From Protonemura montana (Eukaryota > Arthropoda > Insecta > Plecoptera > Nemouridae), in the NCBI GenBank assembly GCA_947568835.1, contig OX387605.1, positions 24,555,775 through 24,619,774 on the forward strand: DNA of 64,000 nt. Reading direction: 5' to 3'. This document shows, piece after piece, positions 40,248 through 51,723 of the stretch. A program made the translations under genes and the position numbers. Numbering within the stretch: the first letter of the stretch is position 1; each line of letters begins with the position of its first letter. The notes under the pieces were generated by a model, which made no database searches, was not told the origin of the DNA, and saw only the letters and a list, made by a program, of their open reading frames with translations.

Positions 40248-41530
40248 GGGGTGGACACGCGTGACAAGGGACACGCACTTTGACCCGTACGCAGGCTAGC
40301 TAGCTAAACAGCGATATACTCGGATCCAAGGACATGGTGTTGGTGTTGGTATAATTTATTAAAAGTGAAATATTGTGTTCGAACTAGAGTAGATGTGCGA
40401 GTACGAATACCTGTACGGTGATATTGTAATTACTGGACTGAAAGTAGGTGTGTCCTTTCCGCATACATGCTTGCCATGTTGGAATAGCAAATCAGGCAAC
40501 ATACATGGGCGGAGGTCCAAAAATAAAGCAGAAACCTCCAGAATGCAACTCCCGAAGAGGCCGAGAGATTGTGAAAAGTGCGCTAAGTTTAGCCAAGCGG
40601 AAGTGGAACTCGTTTCACTTCCGAGTTCTAGGGATGACGTCTTGAGATCAAGATCTGTATATGGATGCTGCGTCTCAACTAATCCATATAACTGCTCGAG
40701 CCAATTAGAATTATATATACAAGGGTGGAGCACACAATTTAATTAACAAGAATAAACAGAATTAAGATCGGGGTAGATAGGGCGGAGAACCGTGGAGAGG
40801 ACCTACGTAAGCCGAACGGAAAACAGAAGAACACAAACTCCTCGAGCAGTGGATTTTCTTAAATAAGAAGAAACTTTCTTCGAGGATTATTTAAACGTCA
40901 CAGAACTTGGGATATTTAAAAAAAAAGATCAGTTGTCTCGATTGCCGCTTTAGGCGCCTGTTCTACTCGGGTTGTTCGTATGCTACAATACCGACCGGGC
41001 ATTTATCACCAACTAGCCTCCTCCAACACATTGTTAATGCTATTAACGGGGAAATAATGCAACCGACGACGATTCTAACAATAAAAATGGGGTAAAATTA
41101 AACTCGCCTCAGCAACTTTGAGGCAATATTTTTCTTTTTCAAGTTCCAAACCCAATAACTTAAAATACATGACTCATGTTTCTGATATGTTATTTTTTTT
41201 GGATCAAACAAGCTCCGTCAAAAACAAAAATTCTTCGACTAAACACATCCCTAGCTCACTGGAGTACTTGCAAGTCATCTACACATATTCGTCTACATAC
41301 TTCCTATCCACGACTCACAGAAGCAGCAGCCGACTCGCAGGCAATCAGCGCATTTAAAATCACATCTGCTTAGCAATGTAATCCCAAGTTTTAAATATTT
41401 AATAATTAATCAGTTCGTTACTAATGAGCAGGCGCCTCTGGCCGGTTCCCTCGACTGGTGCAGTAAGAGCGCGAGCAGATCGAGTTAGCAAACGTTACAT
41501 CCCTTTGACAAACAAACCCGTGCATCCTCC

Positions 41531-41557
41531 GACGCCGACGCCGACGCCGACGCCGAC
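41531..41557. repeat. (GACGCC)n hexanucleotide repeat
   Basis: Four and a half perfect GACGCC units. The open frame across it gives a Pro-Thr repeat, which is low complexity. Confidence 0.85.
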
Positions 41558-42498
41558 CTGTTGGGGCCAGTGTCCCAAGCGCCGAGTGCAGCGCTCGAAG
41601 CGTCGGATGGAGACGCTACAAAGTAGTGACGCCGTTGCAACGAGTGGGCAAGAGGGAATGTAATTCGAATTGAATGAGGCGCTAGATTTAGACTTGTTGA
41701 CCTGTTTTAGAAGCTAGTTTATCGTGCGATTTGTTCCAGATTGTGTAAAAAACCATGGGATATTCCTCTTGGACGTGTTAGAATTCGTTCAAAGGTTTAT
41801 CAACGGCTAGAATCGAGCTTCTCATTTCAAAACAAAATTCAAAAGTTTAAGGTAAAAAACCATAATTTGTATGCTATAGGAATAAACTGGTATGACACTA
41901 TTTTTTCAAAGCGTTGAACATTCTTTGATACCATTGCAAGACAGCTTGGCTTTTTGGTTGGCTTGGCTTTGGCTACATGGTATAACTGTAGCTACAATAA
42001 TGTATAATGGACACAAATATGATGGCTTCCGCGATGCCACAACATTGATAGGTACATAATCTGCATTCCAGAAAGTGCGCGATATCTACTCAACGTCATT
42101 AAAACATCATTATTTAGAAAACACTAATAATATTGCATGATCGGCATGGGTGTACATGGGTGTACTGGCATATATGCATCACAGCAATCCATTGCCGTAG
42201 CAGTCCACCGCGCTCTCCCGTTTTGATTACCGGTTCACGTTCAAGTGATAACATTGCCAGAGCGCGTTTTGCCTTCTCAATTATTAATTGACCTGCTTCC
42301 CACCCCACCCACGCTCACCCCTTCCCAATCCCTCCCACAACGTGCACACCGCTAATCGGGTGCATTGTTCAATTTGAACACATCCATAATTGATTCAAGA
42401 TCACAACACCGAAGCTTTGTGCATATTACATCAAATAAATCCCCAGTTGATCCGAACCATTACTAGCTGTGTATTTGCTAGTGAATGCAGGGGATCCA

Positions 42499-42530
42499 CC
42501 ACCGACGCCACCGACGCCGCCGACGCCGAA
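42499..42530. repeat. (GACGCC)n repeat, imperfect
   Basis: GACGCC units spaced by CAC or GC, of the same family as the tract at 41531. Confidence 0.65.
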
Positions 42531-42608
42531 CCAGAGTAGCGTCGACGTGTAAGCCCGGTGTACAGTCTGTATGATCTCTGCCATTTACAGTACAAGGAGT
42601 TGTCTGGT

Positions 42609-42660
42609 TGTGTTTGTTTGTTTGTTTGTTTGTTTGCTTGCTTGTTTGTTGTTTCTTGTT
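42609..42660. repeat. (TTTG)n microsatellite, imperfect
   Basis: Mostly TTTG units with a few CTTG and TTG variants. Confidence 0.85.
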
Positions 42661-42796
42661 TGTGATACACTTCATGCTTGCCAACCATCTTGGGATTCAT
42701 TTACAAGCACCTCGAACTTCTAGCGTGTGGAATTGAAACTACAGCTTGAAATGTATCATATTATAAACTTGACATGGTGCTACTTTTGTTCTCCGC

Positions 42797-42895
42797 TAAT
42801 AGTTAAACACACTATGAATTGATGGAGTTAGCTAATTAGCATGCATCGAATAACTAATGACTTTTCAATTGACACCGTCTTAATTAGCTAATAGA
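42797..42895. promoter_or_regulatory. Cluster of TAAT/ATTA homeodomain-type sites
   Basis: About seven TAAT/ATTA cores occur within 100 bp, including the palindrome GCTAATTAGC followed by ATGCAT, and later TTAATTAGCTAAT. Homeodomain proteins bind such cores. Whether this is an enhancer or only AT-rich DNA cannot be told without conservation data. Confidence 0.3.
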
Positions 42896-43366
42896 TTGTC
42901 TGGTATCAACTAGATTGCAAGTTCAGCAGGATTCAGTGAACTGGTAGATGAACTCCCCCCCCACCCCCGAAGTTGTTGTTTCCTCATCGTCATTGAAATG
43001 GCAACTTGAGGACCTTTAAGAAATCGATTGTCGGTCAGACTGTTCATTCAAGACAGGCAATTGGCATCTGCCCGAGTCCTGCTGAGTTAGAGGTTTCCTC
43101 CAGAGTAATTTCCCTTGCATTTCCATTGAATTTCCGGGAGATTCCCAAGAAAATTCAAGGACGTTTCCAGTAAACTTTCAGAGTATTTTCAGGGCATGTG
43201 GAACAAAGAAATTACAAGCACATCTCCATTGCATTTCAAGATCTTAGCAAGAAATTTTAAAAAATATAATGTTTCAAGGACATCTCTATGGCATTTTAAG
43301 GTCATTTTCAACGCACATAAATTATCCGATTTATCAGATAAGACTTTTTCAAAGAGACGTTCAGCC

Positions 43367-43421
43367 GCCACCACCACCACCACCACCACCACCACCACCA
43401 CCACCACCACCACCACCACCA

Positions 43422-43458
<37 letters not shown>

Positions 43459-43466
43459 AGTCGTCG
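43367..43466. repeat. Compound trinucleotide microsatellite (CCA)n then (TCG)n
   Basis: About 18 units of CCA (to 43421) switch directly to about 15 units of TCG with one interruption. Reading frames through it give poly-Pro, poly-Thr, poly-Ser or poly-Val, which is low-complexity translation and not a gene. It abuts a tRNA-like sequence that starts at 43471, so it may have grown next to, or from, a SINE insertion. Confidence 0.9.
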
Positions 43467-43470
43467 CTGA

Positions 43471-43545
43471 TAGCGGCTGAACCGAGTGGCTAAAGAGCGA
43501 AACTCATTTCCGGCAGACGAGAGTTCGAGGTCCCACGGGATTTGC
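43471..43545 (+). repeat. tRNA(Ser/Leu)-like sequence, probable SINE head
   Basis: GGCTGAACCGAGTGGCTAAA (43475-43494) resembles the D-arm/A box of a Ser or Leu tRNA (GGCCGAGTGGTTAA). GAGTTCGAGGTCCC (43521-43534) resembles the B box, with one extra base. The acceptor and T stems do not close and the long variable arm is missing, so this is a tRNA-derived repeat or pseudogene. It does not look like a working tRNA. Confidence 0.5.
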
Positions 43546-44219
43546 CGCCCCCTGACGGACTGTGTATAAAAAATCAACAGTCAATCTGGCCGGACGGAAC
43601 GCCGGAAATATTTCCCATTTGCAGGTCTCTTCCGGTGGCCGGAGTGATTGGCAGAGTGCGTCGCGATCTCGCCGGAAATGGCCTATTTGCCGTGACCTTT
43701 GGGAGGGGAGGAGGGAACTGGAAGACAATCACAGTAGCATGCACGGGGGTCTCGTCGCGGTCTGCGGAGAGCATGTGTTCCCTCGTCCCGCTCCTCTCAT
43801 CCCTCTACGCGGCGCTCGCGAGAGCGGATTTATTAAAATAGGAAAGTCTTGGCCATTTACCGCGACTCCAGCTCCGGCCAGTGCAAGTTTATTGTTTCGT
43901 TTTCAAGTTGCACTGTTTCATTTGAAATAAGTTACAGTTATGCTCTAAGTTTCATCTCGCACAATGCAATCTTTTATACACGCTGTTTCGTTTTGTTTGG
44001 CCTCGCCCGTTTTTGCCGTCGTTATTGCCGGAGTCGCACAAATAATAGTCTCATAATAGTGACAAAAAGTGGAAAATAAATTCAGAAACTCTTTCATGCG
44101 AAATAATCCGAGCCGAGGATTTCATATAAAAGCCAGGATTTTTTTAGAGCCCCGAACCTTGCCGTAATGGAGCTAATAATATTTTCGATTTTGTTGCGCG
44201 GAGATATTTAAGAGGCGAT

Positions 44220-45120
44220 TTATAAGCGAGCGTCGAGATCCGAAGCCAGCGATATGGATTGAGAGGAAATTGTGCAGAAACCCAATCTGGACGTCGATCC
44301 AGAAAGCGAACGACGTTCCGACCGACCGACGTCGTGGACGACGACGTCGACGCCGAGGTCTGCAAACCGACGCCGGCCGCAGACGCGCGCTCCAAAGACT
44401 CGGGGTTTCCAATGCGTTGGTCTGTGCGAACCTGCCCGCAATCACATACATGTCCTCTGACCACCTCGTCCAAAGACACAAGCATTCTTGAAGCGATCTG
44501 AACCTCGACCAGCCCCAGTGTCCCAAAGACAAAAGCATTCCGGCAGCGACCCCTTTGCACCACCTCAGAATCCTCGCCAAAGACGAGTCTTTGGACGCGC
44601 GCTACGCCGTGTCAAAGTAAAAACGACAACGGTGACGTCGAACGTGCTGCCGCCTCATCGGCGGCGACGCGAGGAATCGCATTCCGACGTCTCAAAGAGT
44701 TATCCGGCGTCGTTTCAGCATAAACTATTCACGCGAGCGACGCCATGCGCCCGGCGCGAACCGGGCGAAATTGGCTTGTGACTTGTCACCCGACAACGCC
44801 GAGGAACGAAACAAAATGAAAGACATCGCCTGTTGGCGATCATCGAGAGACGCTCATGCATCTCTGTCGACATCGTCGTCATGTATCACTGAAACCCAAT
44901 AAGGCCATCCTTATCCCGATCAGCTATTTCTCTGTCGTCCGCCCGACAAACATCGAAGACGTCCCCGGGGACGACGCGCCGCGTCGCCGTCGAAATGGCA
45001 TGCGCCGAGTCGCACGTCTGTTTGCTCTTTAAGCGGCTTAGCGCACGACGCCGTCCTCGCCGACGAAGACGCACGGCACGCACTCGGGGGGACGAGGCTC
45101 CGGACGGCGGAAGGACGATG
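44220..45120. other. CpG-rich block with repeated CCAAAGAC motif
   Basis: CpG dinucleotides are much denser here than in the flanking AT-rich DNA, largely through CGACG/GACGCC-type words. CAAAGAC occurs four times (about 44391, 44471, 44524 and 44577). Two of these sit in a degenerate 53-bp duplication, sharing AGCATTC and then AAGCGA or CAGCGA. Open frames in all phases cross it, which fits GC-rich composition without a gene. It could be an unmethylated CpG island (promoter or enhancer), but I see no adjacent first exon. Confidence 0.45.
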
Positions 45121-46252
45121 TGGAAATCCTAGCCAGGAAGCGACGACGAGGGGAGAGATTCGCATACGGCAGAAGGTGATAGCAGTTAGGCTGTGAAGTT
45201 GTCGTTTGATGAGACATCGACTGGCAGAAGATTTTCGTGGAAATGTGGTGGAAGTTTCTAACCAAACAGAGAGAAAGGACACATTTCAAAGAGACGTTTG
45301 TTTGCTTATAGTAAGTTGCATGGTAAGTGGTAAATTGATTGAAAATGAAAGCCGGTTAAACGGGTGGTAGCTCATAATGAACGATGGCGCGTTTTTGATA
45401 AAATATGAAATTCTTTCCGCCGCTTCTGGCTCCTGGTGCTCGAGCTAATGGAGTGTAAGTTGAGAAAGAAATGGCTGCTATTCACTCGGCTGACCGAAGC
45501 TTATATCGCGACCTATGTTTGACCCGCGATAAGATACGACCCGTAAGGAAGAAAGCCAGAAGTATTGCAGACCATCGGCCAGAGATAAAAATAAAAAAAA
45601 AAAAACAATTAGGGAATTGGAGGAAATGAAAAATTTTCTAAGGGGCGCAAGAAAGAAAGCGGGTCACGTCCAAAGAAATTGTTTTCTCTGAGAAATTATG
45701 TTGGCAATGGTATTAAAACGCAGTTATCATAATTCGCGGGCAGCCGACCGCGAGCCTGATGCAAGAGCACCAATTTACAGCCAATGAGGGTGTGTGGTAG
45801 TTTCGGTCCGTATTGCAGGCGAATTGCGTGTAGCGATCCATTGGGAAACACAACCAGGCAATTCTCAAGATCGCTCCGAACCCGTCAGCCACGGAGCGTA
45901 ATCGGCGAGGTAATGGCCGCCTGAGGAGGGAGGAGGGGGGTGGAGGTAGGTGAGACAAGATCTGGAACAATGAAATGTGTGTAGAAATCTATAAGAGAGA
46001 TATGGCCTGGGCGTGGAGAGCAACGGCGATCGCGGGGCTCGTGGTTAGCCAAGCACTGGACGGGGGGCGATAAACTTGGTTGGGAGCCCACCGACTTCCT
46101 CGGCCAACCATGCAGCAAAGAATAAAACCGTCCGTGCAAAGTTATGGGACTTCCTAACTGAATCGCTGGACCGTCCAAAGTCTGCCTGGCGGGGGCCGGG
46201 TGGCAGGGGGAGGGGCACACAAACCGACCTAGCATAACCCCCTCAACCCCCG

Positions 46253-46268
46253 CCCCCCCCCCCCCCCC
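46253..46268 (-). repeat. C16 homopolymer
   Basis: Sixteen consecutive C, flanked by more C-rich sequence. Confidence 0.9.
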
Positions 46269-49075
46269 TGTCACCCCCCCTGGAGGCCGCCAAGAGCGCG
46301 ACAAAACACACTACACTGCACACACTACTATTTATGCAACTACAACACACACAGACGCATGCAGGGGTCGGCCGTGTTGTTTTTTGGTCGCAGGGGTCGG
46401 AGCCATTATGGACCAAACTTTCCTTCATCGTTCAGAGTTTAGTTTTGGTCGAATATAGTTTGTCATAAATCGCGTGCCCCCTTCCCCACCGTATTTTCGA
46501 CCGCGTAGTACTCTTGCCAGTTTCCACCTCTGTGCACAATGGAAAGTCAGGCGAGCTGCGGAGGCCGGTTGCTGTGTTTTTTTTTATAGCGTGGCCAATT
46601 TGCTAAACACTCCGGCGGCATAAAACAAGTCATTAAACGCCCGGTTTGAGTGTATTGTGTGCAAATTATTTGATAGATAATGTATGAGTTTAATTCAGTT
46701 TGCCGTGGTCTTATATTAGAGACAGGCGGTTGCCAGGACTGCGGTGGGCGCGACGATTGTCAAAGCTTCCGGTGTAATTGCGTTGCCAAGCGGAGCTGAG
46801 GAGAAGGAAGCTACGAGGAGATGAAAGATTAGATACTGTAATTGAAAGATGGATGAACCTCGAGACGTATGAGAGGAAAAGAACTGTTTTCCATTATCTT
46901 TTTAAGGCACGGTGCGCAGCGCACGTTGGGCTCAAAGGCGAACGAAGATTGAAGAAATGTAAACCATCGCCCATTTCTGTGGGGGCCGCTGCCACCGCCG
47001 CCGCCGCCGCACACGTTCTTTGAATGTAGCCCGTGGGCTTCAATTTCTGCTCGGAAAACAGTCAAGAAATAAGGGGATAGAAAACTAAGTATCCAGCCAT
47101 CTCGCTGATACTCCACAGAGGCACCCCCTCTGCACGCCCGCCCTTCCTCGCCCAACCCTCTCGCCCGCCCGACGAGATATGTTTAGCCCATTTTTTGACA
47201 AGCAACGAAGCGAAGATGAAGCGGCTCTCGCACTTTTTCAAACGTTCAAGCATCGACGCTGCGACGAAAGTGCATGTGTGAGCGCGAGCGCGCCCGTGTG
47301 TGTGTGTGTGGACCAAGAGGAGGAAATAATGGGACAGAAAAGATGGGACTCTCTTTTTTATAAACAGCTTCTTGAAGAGATTTCTCAAATGGGAGCGATC
47401 TAGCACAATAAAGCTAACCTCGCGTGCAGCGAGAGAGCTCAGATGTGAATGGGATAACGGCTTGCACATCTTGATATGGAAATATTTCGACATTACGTTT
47501 TCAATAATACAGGGAGCTGTGCGACATATGAAAGTAATATTTTCTTTGAGTACCTACTATTTGCATATTTATACTTCCATATTGTGTTTTTCTTGAATAA
47601 AGAGATAGGTGAGCTCCAAGAAGCTACTTGTTAAAGAAATTAGCCTCCAAGCGCTCGGGAATATTATGTTTTACATTCAAAGCACCTCAAAATCGTACTT
47701 ACCGTCACACGGAATTCGAAAAAAAAAGCGATTGAGCACTCTCATATGCACATTATTCCCCTACCTTTCAATTCTCCAGCTTACCCACAAAGCCAGCACG
47801 CGTCAAGTATCCCAGCGGCTTTCGTCTCTCAACGTCCCAACAGAGTTAGCGCGCTTCCGGTCCCGGTACCGGGCCCAACACCGTCGACTAGACCTTCCAA
47901 TCTGACACATAGCCCCACTAGCAGCCCCCATAATCAGCATCCCGATACACGTGTCGATACCAGGTCGCGATAGCACCCCACCATCAAGAATGCATCCTCC
48001 CAAGCCAAAGGCACAGAATCGAGGAGGAAAATGCGTTCTCTAAGCTCAAAGCCTCCACGCACATTCCCGGCATTCTGCGGAGCGTGGGCCAAGGCGTATC
48101 CCAGCGTCTGCACGCACAACTCGACGTGGAAGCGCTTGGCAAGGCAATATCTTCACATGCGATGCTCTGACTTTGTAACATGTCGGCGTGGAACTTTGCT
48201 GTCTCTGTGGTAAGCTGACACCAGACCCGAGCTTCTAGTGTTCTGACTTGTGCATTTGTAAGCCATGTCGAGGCATATTTTTTTGCTGCGAGCGTTGGCC
48301 TCTTTGCCCTGCGAGGATCGAGTACCTGGCTTAGGTAATGAGAGCTTTTGCTTAATGTCACTGGGAAACGTTAGCACAGACAAGGCAAAGACGAGTCTGC
48401 AAGAGAGTTTCTTTAGGGGATACGAGGACGGCTGTCATGGAGCCGAGAGCAAAGTGTCTTAAAAACTCTGGAGAGAAGAGGGATGGAAGTTGGCGTGCTC
48501 CTTGCTAACGTTATTACGCCTGAGTGCTCAGACACGGCGCGTTTTAAAACGGAGCGCTAATAAAAGATTTGTGTACGCACTTAATCTACGCGCGTATAGA
48601 TGTGCGTTGCGTCACATTAGCAGCCGTTAATAATTACGTGTGCTGCGTACTTTTCGTGCACGTTGTTCGCGCGCTGGAGAGAATTCTGCGCGCTAAGAAT
48701 CAAAGTTAGAGAGATCCGTATCGGGAACACGAGCCAAATTTGACAGGATTTTCTCCCTGTAAGACGTACATGAATTCGCTCTCATTCGTTGTCTGAAAAC
48801 GATTGTCATCCCAGCGAAACCTGTCAACATTATTTACCAGCTCCCGAGCTCAAAGTTCGACTTTTAAGACCCATCTTTTGTTTCAATCAGTCGAAATAGA
48901 ATGTGCACATCAAATATTCTCTGTTTATTTCTTCGGAAAACCGCGAGCGTTCCATGTGGATCCGCTCCTTGCCGTGCGCTACCCCATGACGTCACGTTGG
49001 CACCGTCGAGCACCACGCCCCCATGAAAGAGACAACGAATCGGTGCTCGACGGGGCCCACTCGCTCTCCGGTGGG

Positions 49076-49099
49076 GCAAGGGGTTCGAACCCGCGCCGC
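49076..49099. repeat. B-box-like palindrome GGGTTCGAACCC
   Basis: GGGGTTCGAACCC reads as a B box on either strand. The surrounding 100 bp are GC-rich. An inverted pair CGTCGAGCACC / GGTGCTCGACG lies just upstream at about 49003-49051. A convincing A box is lacking, so this is only a candidate tRNA-derived repeat. Confidence 0.25.
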
Positions 49100-49982
49100 T
49101 GCCCAATCCGCGGCAATATGCAACTGGTATGCGAAATCAACCGGCGGCGCATCCTCCCGGGTCGACGCCGATCGCGCCCGGTCGGAAAAGCGACCCGGAA
49201 AAGCCTGGAAAATACGGCACCTCGCGTTTTCAACTTATGCCCATATGCTGAAAACCAGCAAATATGCTCATGTGGCTAATATGGTTCCAAATGAAGAAGC
49301 AGCAAATATGTAACGGGAATCTTACAGATTTTCCAGTCATCGAATGGACTTGCAAATTGCAGTGGTATGTTAGGAAATCTCCAAATCTGTCATCGAGTCT
49401 CACGGAAATCATGAGCTCATATAGCGGCAACTTGCAGTCGCTAGTAACGACGTTCCATAACAAAGTTTGCACCGACAAAACTGAAGGAATCGGCAGTTAT
49501 TTGCTTTTACGGCACATTATTTGACAGACATTAAAAACTTTCGCTGCCGCCATTACGTATTTAAGTTCGACAAAATAAGTACATATCGTGCCTCTAGCCG
49601 CGAGTAGCGAGTGCGTTGGCTTGGTTGCCACTATATCGCTCAACTAATATATAGGGTCGGCAGGCACGTTGACACGTTGTAACAGTTTCTAACTAACTTC
49701 AAAGTAATCCAGAACTTCATGATTGTGACCTATAGTAGTGAGAAAAAAACTTTAATAGTTCGTGTATATAAATAATTCACGTGAATTAACAAACTATCAC
49801 AACGCAAACATACGTTAAATCAACACAAATTTATATTCCTTTATATACACATTATATGATTAGAGCTAACGTAGTATGAGGTCACCATTTACAATTTTAT
49901 GTTCCGCACTTATTCCAGCCAGTAGGTATATAACTCAGGAAATTAATATTTTTATTCGTGTTAATATTCAACGACGTCACGC

Positions 49983-50004
49983 AATAATAATAATAATAAT
50001 AATA
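49983..50004. repeat. (AAT)n microsatellite
   Basis: About seven AAT units. Confidence 0.9.
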
Positions 50005-50133
50005 CTGTAAATCTATATTATGCACAGGTCCGTGCTTGCCACAAATTTATCGCGAAAAATTTAATTCGCCATAGTTAGTGTCGGCCGGCATGCAAGCGTC
50101 GATCAGCAGCGCTGGCCAACGCATGCCCGGCGT

Positions 50134-50160
50134 GCCGACGCCGACGCCGACGCCGACGCC
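50134..50160. repeat. (GACGCC)n hexanucleotide repeat
   Basis: Four perfect GACGCC units preceded by a partial one. It lies about 270 bp from core-motif copy 4. Confidence 0.85.
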
Positions 50161-50427
50161 AGTCAAAACACACCGTCGCGTTCGATGGAAAAACATGACA
50201 AGTCTCTTGAATAAATATCATTGGGCGCCTCGTTTTGTCGATGAGTGCTACCGATATTATTGTTCAGGTCATTTGTCATTGTTGGGGACTGGTCGGGGGT
50301 CGAATGTATTGATGGAGATGCCGGCCTGTCGGCAAGGTCATCAAATACATGCGACTTCATCGCGTGACTTGGAACGATAGAGCTGGAAAAATTGCGTAGT
50401 GATTTTCTCGATAAAGCGGAGATTCTT

Positions 50428-50463
50428 GGTGGAGGTGCCGCATGCTCTGCGGGCTGCGTTTAG
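50428..50463 (-). repeat. Dispersed core motif, copy 4
   Basis: On the minus strand the core reads CTAAACGCAGCCCGCAGAGC (one change), followed closely by GGCACCTCCACC. It lies about 460 bp from the inverted-repeat element at 50922-51060. Confidence 0.65.
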
Positions 50464-50780
50464 GGTTACTTCACCGAGTCAAATTATATTTGAATGTTGG
50501 CTTTCAAATAGAAATGTCATTAAAAACAATTTTAATGCAATTATCGCTTGATGTGTAAGCCAAGGATCTAAGTGTAAGTGACCTTATATTTGCTTCAGGG
50601 CCAGTACCGAGAGGAAATCTAGTAAAGTACAAAGCATGGCCAGTGTCATGGTGGGACGATGAGCGTTTCAGCAACGCTCTGGTTCTATGTTAAGATTAGG
50701 GCAAACACAAGATGGTTGCTTTTTTAAAAAGTCTCGGCGAAATGTTTAGGGGTGAAAATCCCGTTGATTGTCCAATGATA

Positions 50781-50821
50781 ACCTTGCAAAAGCACAAAAG
50801 CATAAAACCTTGCAAAAGCAC
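50781..50821. repeat. Short direct repeat, 26-bp period
   Basis: The 15-mer ACCTTGCAAAAGCAC occurs at 50781-50795 and again at 50807-50821. Confidence 0.7.
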
Positions 50822-50921
50822 TTGAAAATGCGATTAGTTGTGTAGATCTTATTTTCAAACACGAAAACCATATTATTATTACTTGAAGCGTATGTTTAAA
50901 AGTTTGTAAAGTTTTGTTGAG

Positions 50922-51060
50922 GCTCGGTATTACAATATTTTCCAACTCAGAGTTAAGCGGCTAACTCTGAGAAACAACTGACTTGCACTGCGTGTGATTG
51001 CCGTGGCCATTGACCTAACTCCCACTTAAACTTGGAGTTAAGAAAAATGTAATACCGTGC
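50922..51060. mobile_element. MITE-like element with terminal inverted repeats
   Basis: The left end GCTCGGTATTACA is mirrored by GCACGGTATTACA at the right end, read on the other strand. The similarity continues inward for about 35-40 bp with small gaps (TTTT, AACTC, GTT, AAG). The left arm also contains an internal stem, CTCAGAGTTA / TAACTCTGAG around a 6-nt loop (50946-50971). The element is 139 bp with no coding capacity, as expected for a non-autonomous DNA transposon. I found no clear target-site duplication and no second copy in the window. Confidence 0.6.
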
Positions 51061-51337
51061 ATTAGTACTTCAGGGCATATTAGGTTTTCAAATTTTGCAA
51101 AATAGTCTTATTTTTTGTTGTAAAAGTTGCTATCAAAATTAATCTTTAGTATCACAAGATTCCTGAAAATTACATCTTAACATGTCTTAGTTTGATATCA
51201 GGGCAAAAAGCAACCACAAGTACAGAACAGCAAACAAATTATACATAAGTTTTTTTTCCAGGGGGGGGGGGAGGGGGGGTTGCGTTCTCACTTCTTTTCG
51301 ATTCCAGTAGCTTATGGTTTGCCCCAATAAATAGCAG

Positions 51338-51378
51338 AGTGGAGGTGCCATTTTATTTGCTCTGCGGGCTGCATTCAG
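51338..51378 (-). repeat. Dispersed core motif, copy 5
   Basis: On the minus strand the core reads CTGAATGCAGCCCGCAGAGC (one change). A spacer and GGCACCTCCACT follow. It has the same orientation as copy 4, about 915 bp away, with the inverted-repeat element between them. Confidence 0.7.
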
Positions 51379-51684
51379 GGGCATCGCGCTCTGCACGGTT
51401 ATTGCATCTCCTGGGTCCGTCGTCTCACCGGACTCTCTACATTTAGGTAAACTCTTTCTTTTCCTCGTCGCTTAACTAGCGAAAATATTTTGAGCACACA
51501 AAACTTCGCGCGAAATTGCAATCGCGCTCAAGCGGCAAGTCGACGCAGAACGAGCACATCGCCGTCGTCGCCGTCGTCGTCTTTGTCTTCGTCGTCGCCT
51601 TATAAACACTTCAGAATCATCGCCCAATTCCAGTTTTTCATAAAAACCCGACGCGCGCTGCAATCACGACGCGGTGGTGGGGTC

Positions 51685-51723
51685 GAGGGGGCCGGGGGGG
51701 GGCCGGGGGGGGGGGGGGGGGGG
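51685..51723 (+). repeat. G-rich tract with G19 core
   Basis: G runs broken by CC, then G19 at 51705-51723. Confidence 0.9.

Larger units (their letters stand above)
37355..43366. other. Probable intron of the TIA-1-like gene (upstream side)
   Basis: Lies 5' of the exon in the gene's direction. No RRM1 exon (LYVGNL, FVEF, AAMN) was recognised. A donor-like AAAGTAAGTG lies on the minus strand at 38485-38494, after a frame with no known motif. G-rich tracts at 38.7 and 40.2 kb and the hairpin at 38963 are the visible structures. Confidence 0.4.
45121..50133. other. Non-coding DNA
   Basis: C16 at 46253 and the B-box palindrome at 49081. The 158-codon frame at 48803-49279 runs through the GC-rich repeat-like area and is not a recognised protein. 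Confidence 0.5.

Noticed and set aside
40359-40746. Overlapping open frames of 117 and 124 codons on opposite strands
   Set aside because: Neither has a known motif, and overlap on both strands suggests chance.
45038-45100. VFVGED on the minus strand, considered as the RRM2 start of the TIA-1-like gene
   Set aside because: It lies upstream of the linker exon in the gene's direction, and the following residues do not match FVGDLS....
48803-49279. 158-codon frame containing SSTFKTHLLF, reminiscent of LINE reverse-transcriptase C-termini
   Set aside because: The resemblance covers about ten residues only. No upstream reverse-transcriptase motifs were seen, and the rest is Arg-rich GC sequence.
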